64,000 nucleotides of DNA from an uncultured Ruminiclostridium sp. (lineage in GTDB: Bacteria > Bacillota > Clostridia > Oscillospirales > Ruminococcaceae). Positions 33,719 through 42,806 of the stretch are shown piece by piece. The notes beneath the pieces are model-generated. The model saw only the letters and a program-made list of their open reading frames with translations, ran no database searches and had not been told where the DNA came from. The DNA is taken from contig CAKSTB010000002.1 of NCBI GenBank assembly GCA_934490165.1, positions 186,001 through 250,000 on the forward strand. The letters run 5' to 3'. The position numbers and the translations under genes were made by a program. How positions within the stretch are numbered: position 1 is the first letter of the stretch; each line of letters begins with the position of its first letter.

Positions 33719-34930
33719 TTACGCGTTCTTGTCAAGACCTGTGATCTCAAGTGTATCACGGGCGATAAGGAGCTCTTCATTAGTAGGAATTACCCATACT
33801 TCGACCTTGCTGTCGGGAGCGGAAATCTTTGTGAGCTTGCCCTTTAAGCCGTCGTTTACGGAGTTGTCGAGCTTGATACCGAGGTATTCCATATCCTCGC
33901 ATACGCCCTTTCTTACCTCGGGAGCGTTTTCACCGATACCGCCTGTAAAGATAACAACATCAAGACCGTTCATAGCGGCTGTGTAAGAACCTATGTACTT
34001 CTTTATCTCGTATGTGAGCATATCTGTAACGAGCTGTGAACGCTTGTCACCGTGCTGTGCGGCACTTGTGATATCTCTGTTATCGCTGAACTGACCCGAA
34101 AGTCCGAGGAAGCCCGACTTCTTGTTGAGGTAGTCGCTCATCTCAGAGGGAGTAAGACCGAGCTTGTTCTGTACGAACTCAACAGCCGAAGGGTCAACGC
34201 TACCTGAACGTGTACCCATTATGATACCGTCAAGAGGAGTAAAGCCCATTGATGTATCAACTGACTTTCCGTCCTTGATAGCTGTGATAGAAGAACCGTT
34301 GCCGAGGTGGCACGAAACGATGTTAAGTCCTTCAAGGCTCTTTCCTGTGACCTCGCCGTACTTCATCGATACGAAACGGTGTGATGTGCCGTGGAAGCCG
34401 TACTTTCTTACATGGAACTGCTCGTAGCACTCATAGGGCATACCGAACATATAAGCCTTGGGGGGCATTGTCTGGTGGAATGCTGTATCGAATACTACTA
34501 CCTGAGGAGTTGTTTCGGGGATAACCTTCTTGCAGGCTCTCAGTGCGAGTGCGTGTGCGTGGTTATGTACGGGAGCAAGGTCTGCAAGACCATCTATCTG
34601 ATCTATAACCTCGTCCGTTACGATCGTTGTCTTTGTGAATACCTCAGCGCCCTGCACTATTCTGTGACCTACAGCGCCGATTTCGCTCATATCCTTGATA
34701 ACGGCGGCATCGCCCTTTGTCATTACCTCAACCAGCTTTTCAAAAGCCTCTGTGTGAGTGGGGAACGAACATTCCTCTACATATTCCCTGCCGTCAAACG
34801 TCTTGTGAGTGATCTTTCCGTCTATACCGATACGCTCGCAATTTCCCTTTGCTATGACCGACTCGTCCTTCATATCGATAAGCTGATACTTCAGTGATGA
34901 ACTGCCGGCATTTACTACCAGAATTTTCAT
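33719..34930 (-). CDS. ackA: Acetate kinase
   Basis: 403 residues, the usual length. Phosphate-binding N-terminus VNAGSSSLKYQL, VFDTAFHQTMP, HLGNGSS, GTRSGSVDP and GGIGENAP are all present. Converts acetyl phosphate and ADP to acetate and ATP. pta is not adjacent. Start at 34930, where AAAGGG lies ten bases upstream; the open frame extends to 35011 without a better site. Confidence 0.96.
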   Translation of the reverse strand: MKILVVNAGSSSLKYQLIDMKDESVIAKGNCERIGIDGKITHKTFDGREYVEECSFPTHTEAFEKLVEVMTKGDAAVIKDMSEIGAVGHRIVQGAEVFTKTTIVTDEVIDQIDGLADLAPVHNHAHALALRACKKVIPETTPQVVVFDTAFHQTMPPKAYMFGMPYECYEQFHVRKYGFHGTSHRFVSMKYGEVTGKSLEGLNIVSCHLGNGSSITAIKDGKSVDTSMGFTPLDGIIMGTRSGSVDPSAVEFVQNKLGLTPSEMSDYLNKKSGFLGLSGQFSDNRDITSAAQHGDKRSQLVTDMLTYEIKKYIGSYTAAMNGLDVVIFTGGIGENAPEVRKGVCEDMEYLGIKLDNSVNDGLKGKLTKISAPDSKVEVWVIPTNEELLIARDTLEITGLDKNA

Positions 34931-35126
34931 ATTGATTGATACCCTTTCTGAATTTGTTTTTGCAGTATGCAATATCATTATTATTTTAAACCAATCCGGT
35001 CGAAAAATCAAGTGCTTTGACGAAAATTACGTCGGCTTGCCGCTATTTTTACATTATGCCCGCAAATTATACCGTGGTTTGTACAAGTGGTATGAAAATA
35101 ACCGCCCGAAGCTCAGACGGCTATTG

Positions 35127-35290
35127 TTGACAAAAACAATTTAAATAGTCGTAATATCATATATTTGCAAGGACAGCCTATTGGTATAAACAACAAAAAG
35201 AAATAATCGCCTTGCGTCGTCAAACTGAAGGCGATTATTTGAATCAACTTTCAGGGAGCGACCGTCTGTCGTTTCCCTCTTTTTGTATCT
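35127..35290 (+). ncRNA. Possible small RNA
   Basis: A -35-like TTGACA at 35127-35132 and a -10-like CGTAAT/TAATAT at 35150-35157 precede about 130 bp with no open frame. This holds a perfect 13-bp hairpin AAATAATCGCCTT/AAGGCGATTATTT (35201-35240) and then a second hairpin around 35252-35280 ending in CTTTTT, which looks like a terminator. The promoter is weak. Apart from a further hairpin at 35346-35378, I see nothing else in 34931-35459. Confidence 0.4.
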
Positions 35291-35345
35291 ATAATATAGC
35301 ATAAAATCAAGCCGATGTCAAGTGTATTGCCCGGCGTGATCCGGA

Positions 35346-35378
35346 AAACCGCCCTGCTTCAAGGACGGTTTTTGTTTA
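35346..35378 (+). terminator. Terminator-like hairpin of unclear owner
   Basis: AAAACCGCCCT-GCTTC-AAGGACGGTTTTTG. The T-run favours the plus strand, yet the nearest gene ends on the minus strand at 35460. Confidence 0.45.
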
Positions 35379-35459
35379 TCCGATTTTTTCACCTTATCAC
35401 AAAAGATAAGACGGGGCTTGATACGACTTGCTGTTTTTATCGGAAGTAATACAGTATTT

Positions 35460-36065
35460 TCATATCCGATTAAGATAAGTCTTGAAATCACCTACAAACT
35501 GATTTCCGCACCGTGCAAGCTCGCCGAGCACTCGTTCCGTGCCTTTTTCGGTCGTATACCAGTTTTCTTTGGTGATGTTATAGCAATGTACAGGGCAGAC
35601 TATCATATCAACATTCGGAAAAGCCATTTGATACAGCATTAAGCAACGGCGGGCATGAAAGGCTTTGCAAACAATTATTGCACTTTTTATCGTTAAGCCC
35701 TTTTCGTCAACGGCTTTACGGGAGAAAAATGCATTATCACGGGTATGCCCCGACTTGCTTTCTTCGATGATTGCAGTCGGCAAAACGCCGTTTTTCACGA
35801 GTACATCTGTAAAAAACTCGCAGTCGGACTGATAATCACCGTTATAAATTTCCGCCTTTGAGCGGACACCGGGCCATTTTCCTCTTTTAACGCTTACTCC
35901 TCCCGACGGAACGATCCATTCAGCCAAGCCTTTGCGGTATAATTCGGCGGCATATTCGGGCTGTTTGGGGTGTGAGCCGCCCGGTAGAAAGATCGCATCG
36001 ACCTTTTGGGGTTCTTCGGATACAAAGATGAAATCCGAAATATCTGTAATGATTCTGTTTGTCAT
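35460..36065 (-). CDS. YdcF/SanA-like DUF218 protein
   Basis: 201 residues with the DUF218 core (DAIFLPGGSHPKQPEYAAEL, WIVPSGG, EESKSGHTRDNAFFS, IVCKAFHARRCLM). The family includes SanA, ElyC and YdcF, linked to envelope metabolism or S-adenosylmethionine binding; the role here is not known. Start at 36065 with GGAG upstream. It follows the clostripain gene by 64 bp and may share its transcript. Confidence 0.82.
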   Translation of the reverse strand: MTNRIITDISDFIFVSEEPQKVDAIFLPGGSHPKQPEYAAELYRKGLAEWIVPSGGVSVKRGKWPGVRSKAEIYNGDYQSDCEFFTDVLVKNGVLPTAIIEESKSGHTRDNAFFSRKAVDEKGLTIKSAIIVCKAFHARRCLMLYQMAFPNVDMIVCPVHCYNITKENWYTTEKGTERVLGELARCGNQFVGDFKTYLNRI

Positions 36066-36129
36066 AAGGTTTCTCCACTTAACATTTTTCAAAAAGAGAA
36101 ATATGCAATTGATCCAGCTTGCTGTTTTA

Positions 36130-38340
36130 TTATTCCTCAGGTGTAAAGAAAACATTTCCGTTTTCATCGGTCGTAAATACCGTGAAGCCTGTATAGCACA
36201 CATTTCCGTAAATGTCGTTGATAACAAAGCTGTATCTGTAGTCGCCTGCCGGCAGATCTACGAACTTAATCATATCATCGCCGCTGTAGGTGCATTCATC
36301 GCCCTCCGCCTTGCCTGCAAAGTTACCCTCGCTGTCATAGGTGTTGAATATCGGCACTATGACATCGCCCTCTTTAAGCGGAACAACGCTCCTTGCCGAC
36401 TCGCCGTTTTCGTTTACGCCGTCCCATGTTCCGAGTACGGTTATATCATACGCATTGCCGTCCCTCTCCATAGCTATACGCAGGTTGGTTTCCTTGCCGT
36501 TGAGCTTTATAGGTGAAGTGTAAACCGAGCTGCTGCCTTTTTCTTCTACTATATACATAGGAATGAGGTTATCTTCGATCATGTACCACTGACCGTCGAA
36601 AGTGTCCTCAACAAGTCCCGATGAGAAATCGACCTTTGTACTCTGGTCAACGCCGAATTCAAGCAGTTCGCCTGTTTCCTCGTCCACACGGTAAACCGAG
36701 CAATTAACGCTTGCAAGGTTATTTATAGTGTCATCTGTTACGGTGAAATAGAATGTTCCCTCATCGTCAAGCACAGGGCCTACATCTATCTGCACACTGC
36801 TCTTATCGCCGCAGAAGTCCATATTGTCATTCTGATTATTATAATGCTCCCAGTTGCTTTCATAATCGGAATAGTCGCCGTCACTCCAGTAAACCGCACC
36901 GTCAGCAAGCCAATTGCTTTCACCGCTGTAGCCGTCTGTTGTGCCGTTTTCCGCACCGTATGCTATTCTGTCAACGAAGGTCATATAGTAAGGGCTCACG
37001 CATATCTTGCCGAATGTGGCAAGCTCGGTAGAGCCGGAAACACCGAAAGGATAGTAGGTCGAAAGACCTGTAGATCCGTACTTGTCCGCGCCATAGATAT
37101 TATACACGACTGCCTTTTCCAGCGCCGACATGACCTTGTCTGCCTTGTCACCGGGAACTGTCGAGCTTATCATAGAGCCGAGATCGACCATATTTGTATA
37201 GCCCTCGGTTTCATTATTGCTACCGTAGGATCTTACCCCATAGATGCTTCTTATCATTTCTGCAAGCATTGCAGAATCGGCTGAACCTGCGTTCATTTCC
37301 TCGGCGGCGTCATTTACTGCTTTTACAAGTTCATCTATTCGGCTGAGATCCGTAATTGACAGAGTCGCCTCACCGCCTGCACCGATAGCATCGCATGACG
37401 CCATAAAGCTGTCAGCGACCGTCTTGCCAAGCTCGGCTGTATCCGCTGTCGGATTACTTTCCATAAAGCCTGCTATCTCGGTATAATCCCAGCCGTAGCC
37501 CGGCTCTGTTTCTTCCGATGCAAACATATAGTCTGCGTGCGGAGCAAGCATATTTGCCGTTTCTACTGTTGCCATAAGGCAAGCGTCAAAGCCGATGAAC
37601 GCAAACTTATCCGTCATCTTGTCGTATATTGAGGTAAGCGCAGTGTCTATTTCCTCAAGCGACAGCGAATCGTTTTCATTCAGCTCGTCAAAGCACACGC
37701 CGCTTATACTTCCGCCGCCGTGATTCCAGAAGACAAGCCCCATTTTAGCCGCCGCATAGTTTTCTATACCCCAGCTTAAAAAATCGACAAGCACATCCTC
37801 CTTGCCCATATTAACCTGTTCTTTTTCTTCGACAAGGCTTATTTCTCCGCCCGTTACAACATAACGCTGTGTCTTTCCGGCAGAGATCCCGTATGTATCA
37901 GCCCATGCACCCGCACCGCCCGTCTGAATGACGAACTTCACGTTCTCGCTTTGTGAGCCTGCGACCATTTCCTCAATGTCGCCGCTCGCAAGCCCGTTCT
38001 CGCTTTCAAGGTCGCTGCCGCACATATAGATGAATACCGTCTGTGTGCCGTCCTCGCCCATAGGCTTTTCGGCTTCACGCTGTTTTCTTGTAATGCTTAT
38101 CCCGTCCGAACCGCTGAACGTCAGCTTTGACGCACGACTGCCCGTAACACTTCCGTCATATTTATTATCACTGCCTTCGCTGCTTTCCGCATTGCCGCCG
38201 TCACTCGTCTGCCTGTTGTCGCTTGCCGTGCTGTCGGAAATCTCCTCCTCATCGTCAAGGCAACCGCTTGAAAGCACCGCCGTTGCAAGCACCGATGCCG
38301 CAAGCAGTGTCCGTAATATCTTTTCGCTTGTTTTTCTCAT
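36130..38340 (-). CDS. Clostripain-family (peptidase C11) lipoprotein
   Basis: 736 residues: signal peptide with lipobox LSSGC, an acidic Ser-rich spacer, then a C11 caspase-like domain (about 95-410) with the catalytic His in FWNHGGGSISG and Cys in GFDACLMATVE. The C-terminal part (about 470-736) is beta-rich and probably binds ligand or wall. C11 enzymes cut after Arg or Lys and need a self-cleavage step in known cases. Start at 38340 with GGAGAG upstream. It is expected on the outer membrane face. Confidence 0.9.
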   Translation of the reverse strand: MRKTSEKILRTLLAASVLATAVLSSGCLDDEEEISDSTASDNRQTSDGGNAESSEGSDNKYDGSVTGSRASKLTFSGSDGISITRKQREAEKPMGEDGTQTVFIYMCGSDLESENGLASGDIEEMVAGSQSENVKFVIQTGGAGAWADTYGISAGKTQRYVVTGGEISLVEEKEQVNMGKEDVLVDFLSWGIENYAAAKMGLVFWNHGGGSISGVCFDELNENDSLSLEEIDTALTSIYDKMTDKFAFIGFDACLMATVETANMLAPHADYMFASEETEPGYGWDYTEIAGFMESNPTADTAELGKTVADSFMASCDAIGAGGEATLSITDLSRIDELVKAVNDAAEEMNAGSADSAMLAEMIRSIYGVRSYGSNNETEGYTNMVDLGSMISSTVPGDKADKVMSALEKAVVYNIYGADKYGSTGLSTYYPFGVSGSTELATFGKICVSPYYMTFVDRIAYGAENGTTDGYSGESNWLADGAVYWSDGDYSDYESNWEHYNNQNDNMDFCGDKSSVQIDVGPVLDDEGTFYFTVTDDTINNLASVNCSVYRVDEETGELLEFGVDQSTKVDFSSGLVEDTFDGQWYMIEDNLIPMYIVEEKGSSSVYTSPIKLNGKETNLRIAMERDGNAYDITVLGTWDGVNENGESARSVVPLKEGDVIVPIFNTYDSEGNFAGKAEGDECTYSGDDMIKFVDLPAGDYRYSFVINDIYGNVCYTGFTVFTTDENGNVFFTPEE

Positions 38341-38439
38341 AAGCTCTCCTTTTCTCTTGGCCGTAATTATAACCATATTCTCACATTTAATTATAATCGT
38401 TTTTCTCGGAAATTGCAACGAAAAGGCACAAACGGCATT

Positions 38440-38730
38440 TAATCGGCTGAAAACGGTAATCCCCTTTCCATCCCCACAACCCTCTCACAACCACAACTCG
38501 CCTCGCACCAACCCTCCCAAACCCGCACTATCCCTTGCTCAGCACCACATTCTTGGCTCCCTTGCCAAAGGGAGCTGGATTGCGACAAGGCTAATTCTTA
38601 TTATAAATTGCAACATTTTGCGATTTCATAAACGTTAATATCCGCTCAACCCTATCTGTCGCAAGACTGAGGGATCGTTCGCAACCACTACCCTCACCAG
38701 CCCTTCCAAAACCTCAACCACCTAAGTAAG
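38440..38730. repeat. Degenerate palindromic repeat remnants
   Basis: Gene-free stretch with strong strand asymmetry (C-rich on plus). It holds GGCTCCCTTGCCAAAGGGAGC (a hairpin near 38553-38573), and CTGTCGCAAGACTGAGGGATCG near 38655, similar in style to the GGGAGCT/GAGGGAT repeats scattered in many gut Clostridia genomes. No complete unit is left. Confidence 0.45.
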
Positions 38731-38773
38731 CCTTGACTAACCTATTTTTTACAAAAATTTTTTCAAAAACCTC

Positions 38774-38852
38774 TTGACAAACATCAAAGTATCGGTTATA
38801 ATTAAAGCATCAAATCAGTAAGCGTTACTGATTTTGTTAAAAACGCTAACAA
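38774..38852 (+). promoter_or_regulatory. Rubrerythrin promoter with two palindromic operators
   Basis: -35 TTGACA (38774-38779), 17-bp spacer, -10 TATAAT (38797-38802). Over and past the start site is AAATCAGTAA-GCG-TTACTGATTT (38812-38834), a perfect 10-bp-arm palindrome, then TTGTTA-N7-TAACAA (38834-38852), which resembles a Rex site with one extra base of spacing. Both would act as repressor sites. Confidence 0.75.
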
Positions 38853-38891
38853 ACAAAAGATTTACAATGATGAAAGGAAAGGTATTTTACT

Positions 38892-39443
38892 ATGAAAAAG
38901 TGGGTATGTCCGGTATGTGGTTATGTTCACGAGGGAGATACACCTCCCGAGTTCTGCCCCCAGTGCAAGGTTCCCGGCAGCAAGTTCACAGAGCTTAAGG
39001 AGAGCGAGAAGCTTGTATTTGCAGACGAGCACAAGGTAGGCGTTGCAAAGGCAGTTGAAGATGAAGAGATCATTGCAGGCTTAAAGGCTAACTTTGAGGG
39101 TGAATGCACAGAAGTAGGTATGTATCTTGCTATGGCAAGAGCCGCTCACAGAGAGGGCTATCCCGAGGTAGGTCTTTACTACGAAAAGGCCGCATGGGAA
39201 GAAGCTGAGCACGCTGCAAAGTTCGCAGAGCTTTTAGGCGATGTTGTAAGCGCTTCGACAAAGGAAAATCTCGAGAAGAGAGTTGCCGCCGAGCACGGTG
39301 CTACACAGGGCAAGCTCGATCTTGCAAAGAGAGCTAAGCAGTTAAATCTTGACGCTATCCACGACACGGTTCACGAGATGGCTAAGGACGAGGCTCGCCA
39401 CGGCAAGGCATTTGAAGGTCTTTTAAACCGCTATTTTAAGTAA
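38892..39443 (+). CDS. Reverse rubrerythrin
   Basis: 183 residues. A rubredoxin domain comes first (WVCPVCGYVHEG, FCPQCKVPGSKF), followed by a four-helix diiron domain with ExxH motifs (EAEHAAKFAELL; EARHGKAFEGLL). The domain order, reversed from classical rubrerythrin, is the clostridial revRbr type, an NADH-linked H2O2 and O2 scavenger. Codon use and the strong promoter suggest high expression. Confidence 0.92.
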   Translation: MKKWVCPVCGYVHEGDTPPEFCPQCKVPGSKFTELKESEKLVFADEHKVGVAKAVEDEEIIAGLKANFEGECTEVGMYLAMARAAHREGYPEVGLYYEKAAWEEAEHAAKFAELLGDVVSASTKENLEKRVAAEHGATQGKLDLAKRAKQLNLDAIHDTVHEMAKDEARHGKAFEGLLNRYFK

Positions 39444-39596
39444 ACGGCTGTGAGCCGTTTCAAATTCCGCCTTTTATAACGATCCGGCTTATCGCAGGAT
39501 AGCAAAACGGCGGGACTTAACAAAGCGATAATCAATAAAAACGGTTTTAGCCGAGGTTGCGTTATCGGCGGATATTAACGCTACGAATATACAATT

Positions 39597-39632
39597 AAGG
39601 GGTACTGTGAAAAAGTCGCAGTACCCCTTGTT
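39597..39632. terminator. Bidirectional terminator
   Basis: AAGGGGTACTG ... CAGTACCCCTT-G-TTTTT between the rubrerythrin gene and the convergent gene ending at 39651. A smaller hairpin AAACGGCT-GTG-AGCCGTTT directly follows the rubrerythrin stop. Confidence 0.8.
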
Positions 39633-39650
39633 TTTGTATCAAGATGTCGG

Positions 39651-41120
39651 TTATTCCTTTTTTGAATCTACCATAGCCGCAAGATGCGCCGCCATCAATT
39701 TTGCAGTTTCATTACTGAGCGGGTCGGCAGGCTTGCTGTTACCGGTAAGGTGTATGATCTCCTGACGTTTCTTTGCTTTCTCCTTTTTAGGCTCGGGGAG
39801 AGAGTTGAAGAAGTCCTCAGATGACACCTCAACATACTTATCATAGTTATCGATATAAGAACGGGCAGTTCCTATTATCTTTGAATATCCCGCATCACCT
39901 GAATTCTTCACCTCGGTGAAGAACTGATTTATCCTGTCGTCATGCACCTTTGCAAGGCAGGAGGCAACATAGGTATATGTTGCGGAAAGCTCGGGATTTC
40001 TCATAACGTTCAGCGCAAAATCGATAAAATCGTCCTTGCTGTGATAACGCAGGTAGTTGCACGCGGCGGTAACACTGTTATAATAGTTCTCCGAAATTAT
40101 GACCTTGCCGTCAAGCTCGGTCTGTCCTGTGAGCAATGCGTCAAGCATAGGCTTTGTAAGCTCGTCAACGCCCTGTGCACACGCTACCATATCCGCATCG
40201 GGATAGCGCTCGGAGAATGCGTCAAGCTGTTTCGGCAGACGCTTCTGTCCTGATTTCGGCACTACGCCGAGTTTCTGCTTTATAGCATCGTAAGTGTCCG
40301 GAGTAACATACTTTCTTGATGTAAGACCTATACGCAATTGTTCTTTTGTCAGCGACTCAAACGGAACGCGGAAGGAAGCGGAAGAAAAGCCTATAGCTTT
40401 CTTTTCGCCGTTCTCATCTGCTACCTTCCAGATCTCTCTTAACGGCTGTATCTGCACGGTATAGAACGGCTTGCCTTCTATTGCCGCCGCACAAGCCGCA
40501 TAGTGTCCCTTAAGAAGCAGAGAATAAAGTCCTGAAAAATGCAGTGAGATGCCGAACAGATCACCGTTTCTCAGCCCCTCGGCAGAAGCCTTCTTGATAA
40601 GGGAGGGGTCATATGCGGACGGCTTTTCAGTCGGTATAAGAAAAGGTGCGCTGTACGCCTTGTCGCCTATCACCCTTATATTTCTGCTGCTGTTGCGCAG
40701 TTGCTTTGACACGCCGTAGCCCGACCAGAAGAACATACTCTCACCTGCCGTGGGATATGTTTCAACATATGTAACCGCATACAGTCCGTCAGGGAGCAGG
40801 CGCATAAACTGCTCAAGCGCGTACTCGGGTGAGCCGCCTGCCGCAAGTCTTGAATATGCGCCGTCTATGCTCTCGGCAATTATAGAGCCGCTTGAAGCAC
40901 TGCCGTACTCACTAATTACCTTGTCCGCGTCATCATCGTCCATACCTCCGCTTATAGTCATAACCGGGGCATCGTGGGAATAAAGGCAGTACTTGTCGTA
41001 CTCGGAATTCATACGGCATATGCCTATCTTTGCAAGACCGTCCTTTACCGAGAAAACAAGCACCTCGCTGTCGTCTATATTGATATGCTCACATACTACC
41101 TGAGGTATCTTTTCACTCAT
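39651..41120 (-). CDS. Hypothetical protein, 489 residues
   Basis: I do not recognise a family. The protein is soluble, without signal peptide or membrane helix. The N-terminal half is beta-rich (VVCEHINIDDSEVLVFSV; VMTISGGMDDDDADKVI), the middle has an LLPDGLYAVTYVETYPTAGES block, and the C-terminal third is helical with a Lys/Glu-rich patch. It lies 23 bp after the YcxB-like membrane protein gene on the same strand, so the two probably form an operon. Confidence 0.6.
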   Translation of the reverse strand: MSEKIPQVVCEHINIDDSEVLVFSVKDGLAKIGICRMNSEYDKYCLYSHDAPVMTISGGMDDDDADKVISEYGSASSGSIIAESIDGAYSRLAAGGSPEYALEQFMRLLPDGLYAVTYVETYPTAGESMFFWSGYGVSKQLRNSSRNIRVIGDKAYSAPFLIPTEKPSAYDPSLIKKASAEGLRNGDLFGISLHFSGLYSLLLKGHYAACAAAIEGKPFYTVQIQPLREIWKVADENGEKKAIGFSSASFRVPFESLTKEQLRIGLTSRKYVTPDTYDAIKQKLGVVPKSGQKRLPKQLDAFSERYPDADMVACAQGVDELTKPMLDALLTGQTELDGKVIISENYYNSVTAACNYLRYHSKDDFIDFALNVMRNPELSATYTYVASCLAKVHDDRINQFFTEVKNSGDAGYSKIIGTARSYIDNYDKYVEVSSEDFFNSLPEPKKEKAKKRQEIIHLTGNSKPADPLSNETAKLMAAHLAAMVDSKKE

Positions 41121-41143
41121 ATTTTTACCTTTGCCCCTTTCGC

Positions 41144-42007
41144 TTACTTATCCTGCGTTCCGAGCGCAAGGTACTGTTCTATTTTGTCAAGTGCACCGCC
41201 GTCAAAAAACGACTTGGGTATCCATACAAGCGGCTCTTTTCTTCTTGTCACGATAAACATTGAAGCTGTTTCGACATAGCTGTCGTTCATTCCGAAGCGT
41301 ATGATCTCGTGCGGGCTGTATACGCTTTCCTCTGTTGCGGATACGCCTGCCGGGCATATTGCGAACGTGACAGTTTCATCGCTTTCGGTACAGCTCTTTA
41401 TCATTGACGCGTATTTAAGCTTTGTTACCGCCACCATTATAAGGTATGCTATAACCACTGCGCCGACGGCACAGAAGAACGTTCCCATTCCGAGATACCA
41501 CCATGTATCCTCGGCAAAGCCGATAAGCATCTGAAACAGTACCGCCGCAAGCACGCCTGCCGCCAGAGCTATGCACCACAGAAATTTGCCCACCTTGCCG
41601 ATAACGAGCGACAGAAGCGAAGAACGTATTTCTTTCGGGTTGTACTCACCCTTAGCGAATACCGCAGAGTCGGGTATGTCGTAATTTGAAAAGAAACGCT
41701 TGTCGGGGAGTATCCCGACCGATATATCACATTCGGTGTCACTGCCGGATATTGCGGAAAGAATTATCGTCTTTGCCGCAGTAAACTGCGAGCGTCCCGA
41801 AAATGCACGGTCAGGTATGTGATATGTCTGCTTTCCCGCCGTGATCGCTATATTGCCCTTGTCTATCTTCACCGACGAAACATCGCCCCACTCATATACG
41901 TCGGGGTGTGCGTCACCGGGGTAAATTACGGAGAATGTATCGGATATTATATAAGTCGTTCCGTTACTGTCAGTCATTACCTGACCGCACAGATGTTCAA
42001 ACGCCAT
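41144..42007 (-). CDS. YcxB-like membrane protein
   Basis: 287 residues: an N-terminal beta-rich domain (about 1-125), two hydrophobic helices (about 143-205), and a C-terminal YcxB-like/PH-like domain (VTFAICPAGVSATEES ... IIRFGMNDSYVETASMFIV ... WIPKSFFDGGALDKI). Function unknown. First gene of a probable two-gene operon. AGAGG precedes the ATG. Confidence 0.65.
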   Translation of the reverse strand: MAFEHLCGQVMTDSNGTTYIISDTFSVIYPGDAHPDVYEWGDVSSVKIDKGNIAITAGKQTYHIPDRAFSGRSQFTAAKTIILSAISGSDTECDISVGILPDKRFFSNYDIPDSAVFAKGEYNPKEIRSSLLSLVIGKVGKFLWCIALAAGVLAAVLFQMLIGFAEDTWWYLGMGTFFCAVGAVVIAYLIMVAVTKLKYASMIKSCTESDETVTFAICPAGVSATEESVYSPHEIIRFGMNDSYVETASMFIVTRRKEPLVWIPKSFFDGGALDKIEQYLALGTQDK

Positions 42008-42159
42008 TTACTGCCTCTTTTCCGCCCGGATAAAGCAGATGCTTTTCGGGCACAAATACTCTGTTTATTTATCGGCAGAAAATACTTAATTTTAAGCTTC
42101 AGACTGTTGAAAAACCTCTTAATTATTAAAAATTGGGGTGTCGAGTATTGCTTGCTCTG

Positions 42160-42500
42160 CTGGTTTTGCATCGTGCAAAACTTTTGGCAAGCAACCAAAG
42201 CATCCTTGCTTTGGGGCGAAGCCCCCGTACAGGTCGTCAGCCATTTGTGCCACTGCATCGTGCAGTGGCTTTATGTGGCTGACTGCAAGCATCCTTGCTT
42301 GGACTAGGGGCGGTAGCCCCAGTAATATAGCCCCGGCACGGATGCCGGGCGTGTATGCCACAAGGCTTTGCAGGACGCAAAGCCAACCAAGTATACACAG
42401 CCCTTCACCACGGGGAAGGGGTTTGGGGTTTCGGCAAGGATGCCGATATAGAACGCCCAAAGGCTTTGCAAGGACGCAAAGCCCACAAAGCGTTCTTAAA
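42160..42500. repeat. Array of about eleven tight hairpins
   Basis: Gene-free. Perfect short stems occur at 42163-42181, 42195-42214, 42213-42225, 42236-42283 (two-part), 42286-42301, 42307-42320, 42332-42349, 42364-42384, 42401-42420, 42431-42446 and 42462-42483. Loops are 3-8 bases, often TCG, AGGA/TCCT or CGGA. Two units share the stem GGCTTTGC/GCAAAGCC and each sits within an outer stem (GTGTAT/ATACAC; GAACGC/GCGTTC). Together with the ilvB promoter this accounts for 42008-42806. Confidence 0.85.
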
Positions 42501-42688
42501 GGGATAGAGAATTCTATTTTTATAAAAACAAACTTTTTCTGCAAACTGATACTTAATTTTAAGCTTTACAGCATTTTTTTACATTCTGTTATGAAATCAG
42601 AATATGACGAACATTCCGAAGCACGGAAATTTAAGTGAAAATAAACTGAAAACACCCCGGCGGACTGCTATTTATATGCAAACTAATC

Positions 42689-42717
42689 TTGACTTTTTTT
42701 TGTAAAGCGGTTATAAT
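42689..42717 (+). promoter_or_regulatory. ilv operon promoter
   Basis: TTGACT (42689-42694), 17-bp spacer, TATAAT (42712-42717). The leader of about 80 bp has one small hairpin (GCACGAATTTTGCCGTGC) and no T-box or leader peptide that I can see. Confidence 0.75.
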
Positions 42718-42806
42718 TATTGATAAGCACGAATTTTGCCGTGCGGCTTTGCTGTGTGAAAATACGGCATCAAAACAAACAGATTAACAAAGGGGTAGGT
42801 CGATAG

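Noticed and set aside
33511..33744. Phe-rich 77-residue protein from the 33-bp repeat (plus strand)
   Set aside because: It overlaps the ackA terminator and ackA itself in antisense, lacks a ribosome site, and the repeat decays without keeping its residues.
42160..42500. CsrB-like RNA
   Set aside because: Some loops show AGGA or CGGA, but others show the complement (TCCT) or TCG, so no single strand gives a regular set of CsrA sites; no csrA gene is in the window.
42725..42806. T-box or leader-peptide attenuator before ilvB
   Set aside because: No T-box core, no branched-chain codon run and no terminator hairpin is present in the short leader.
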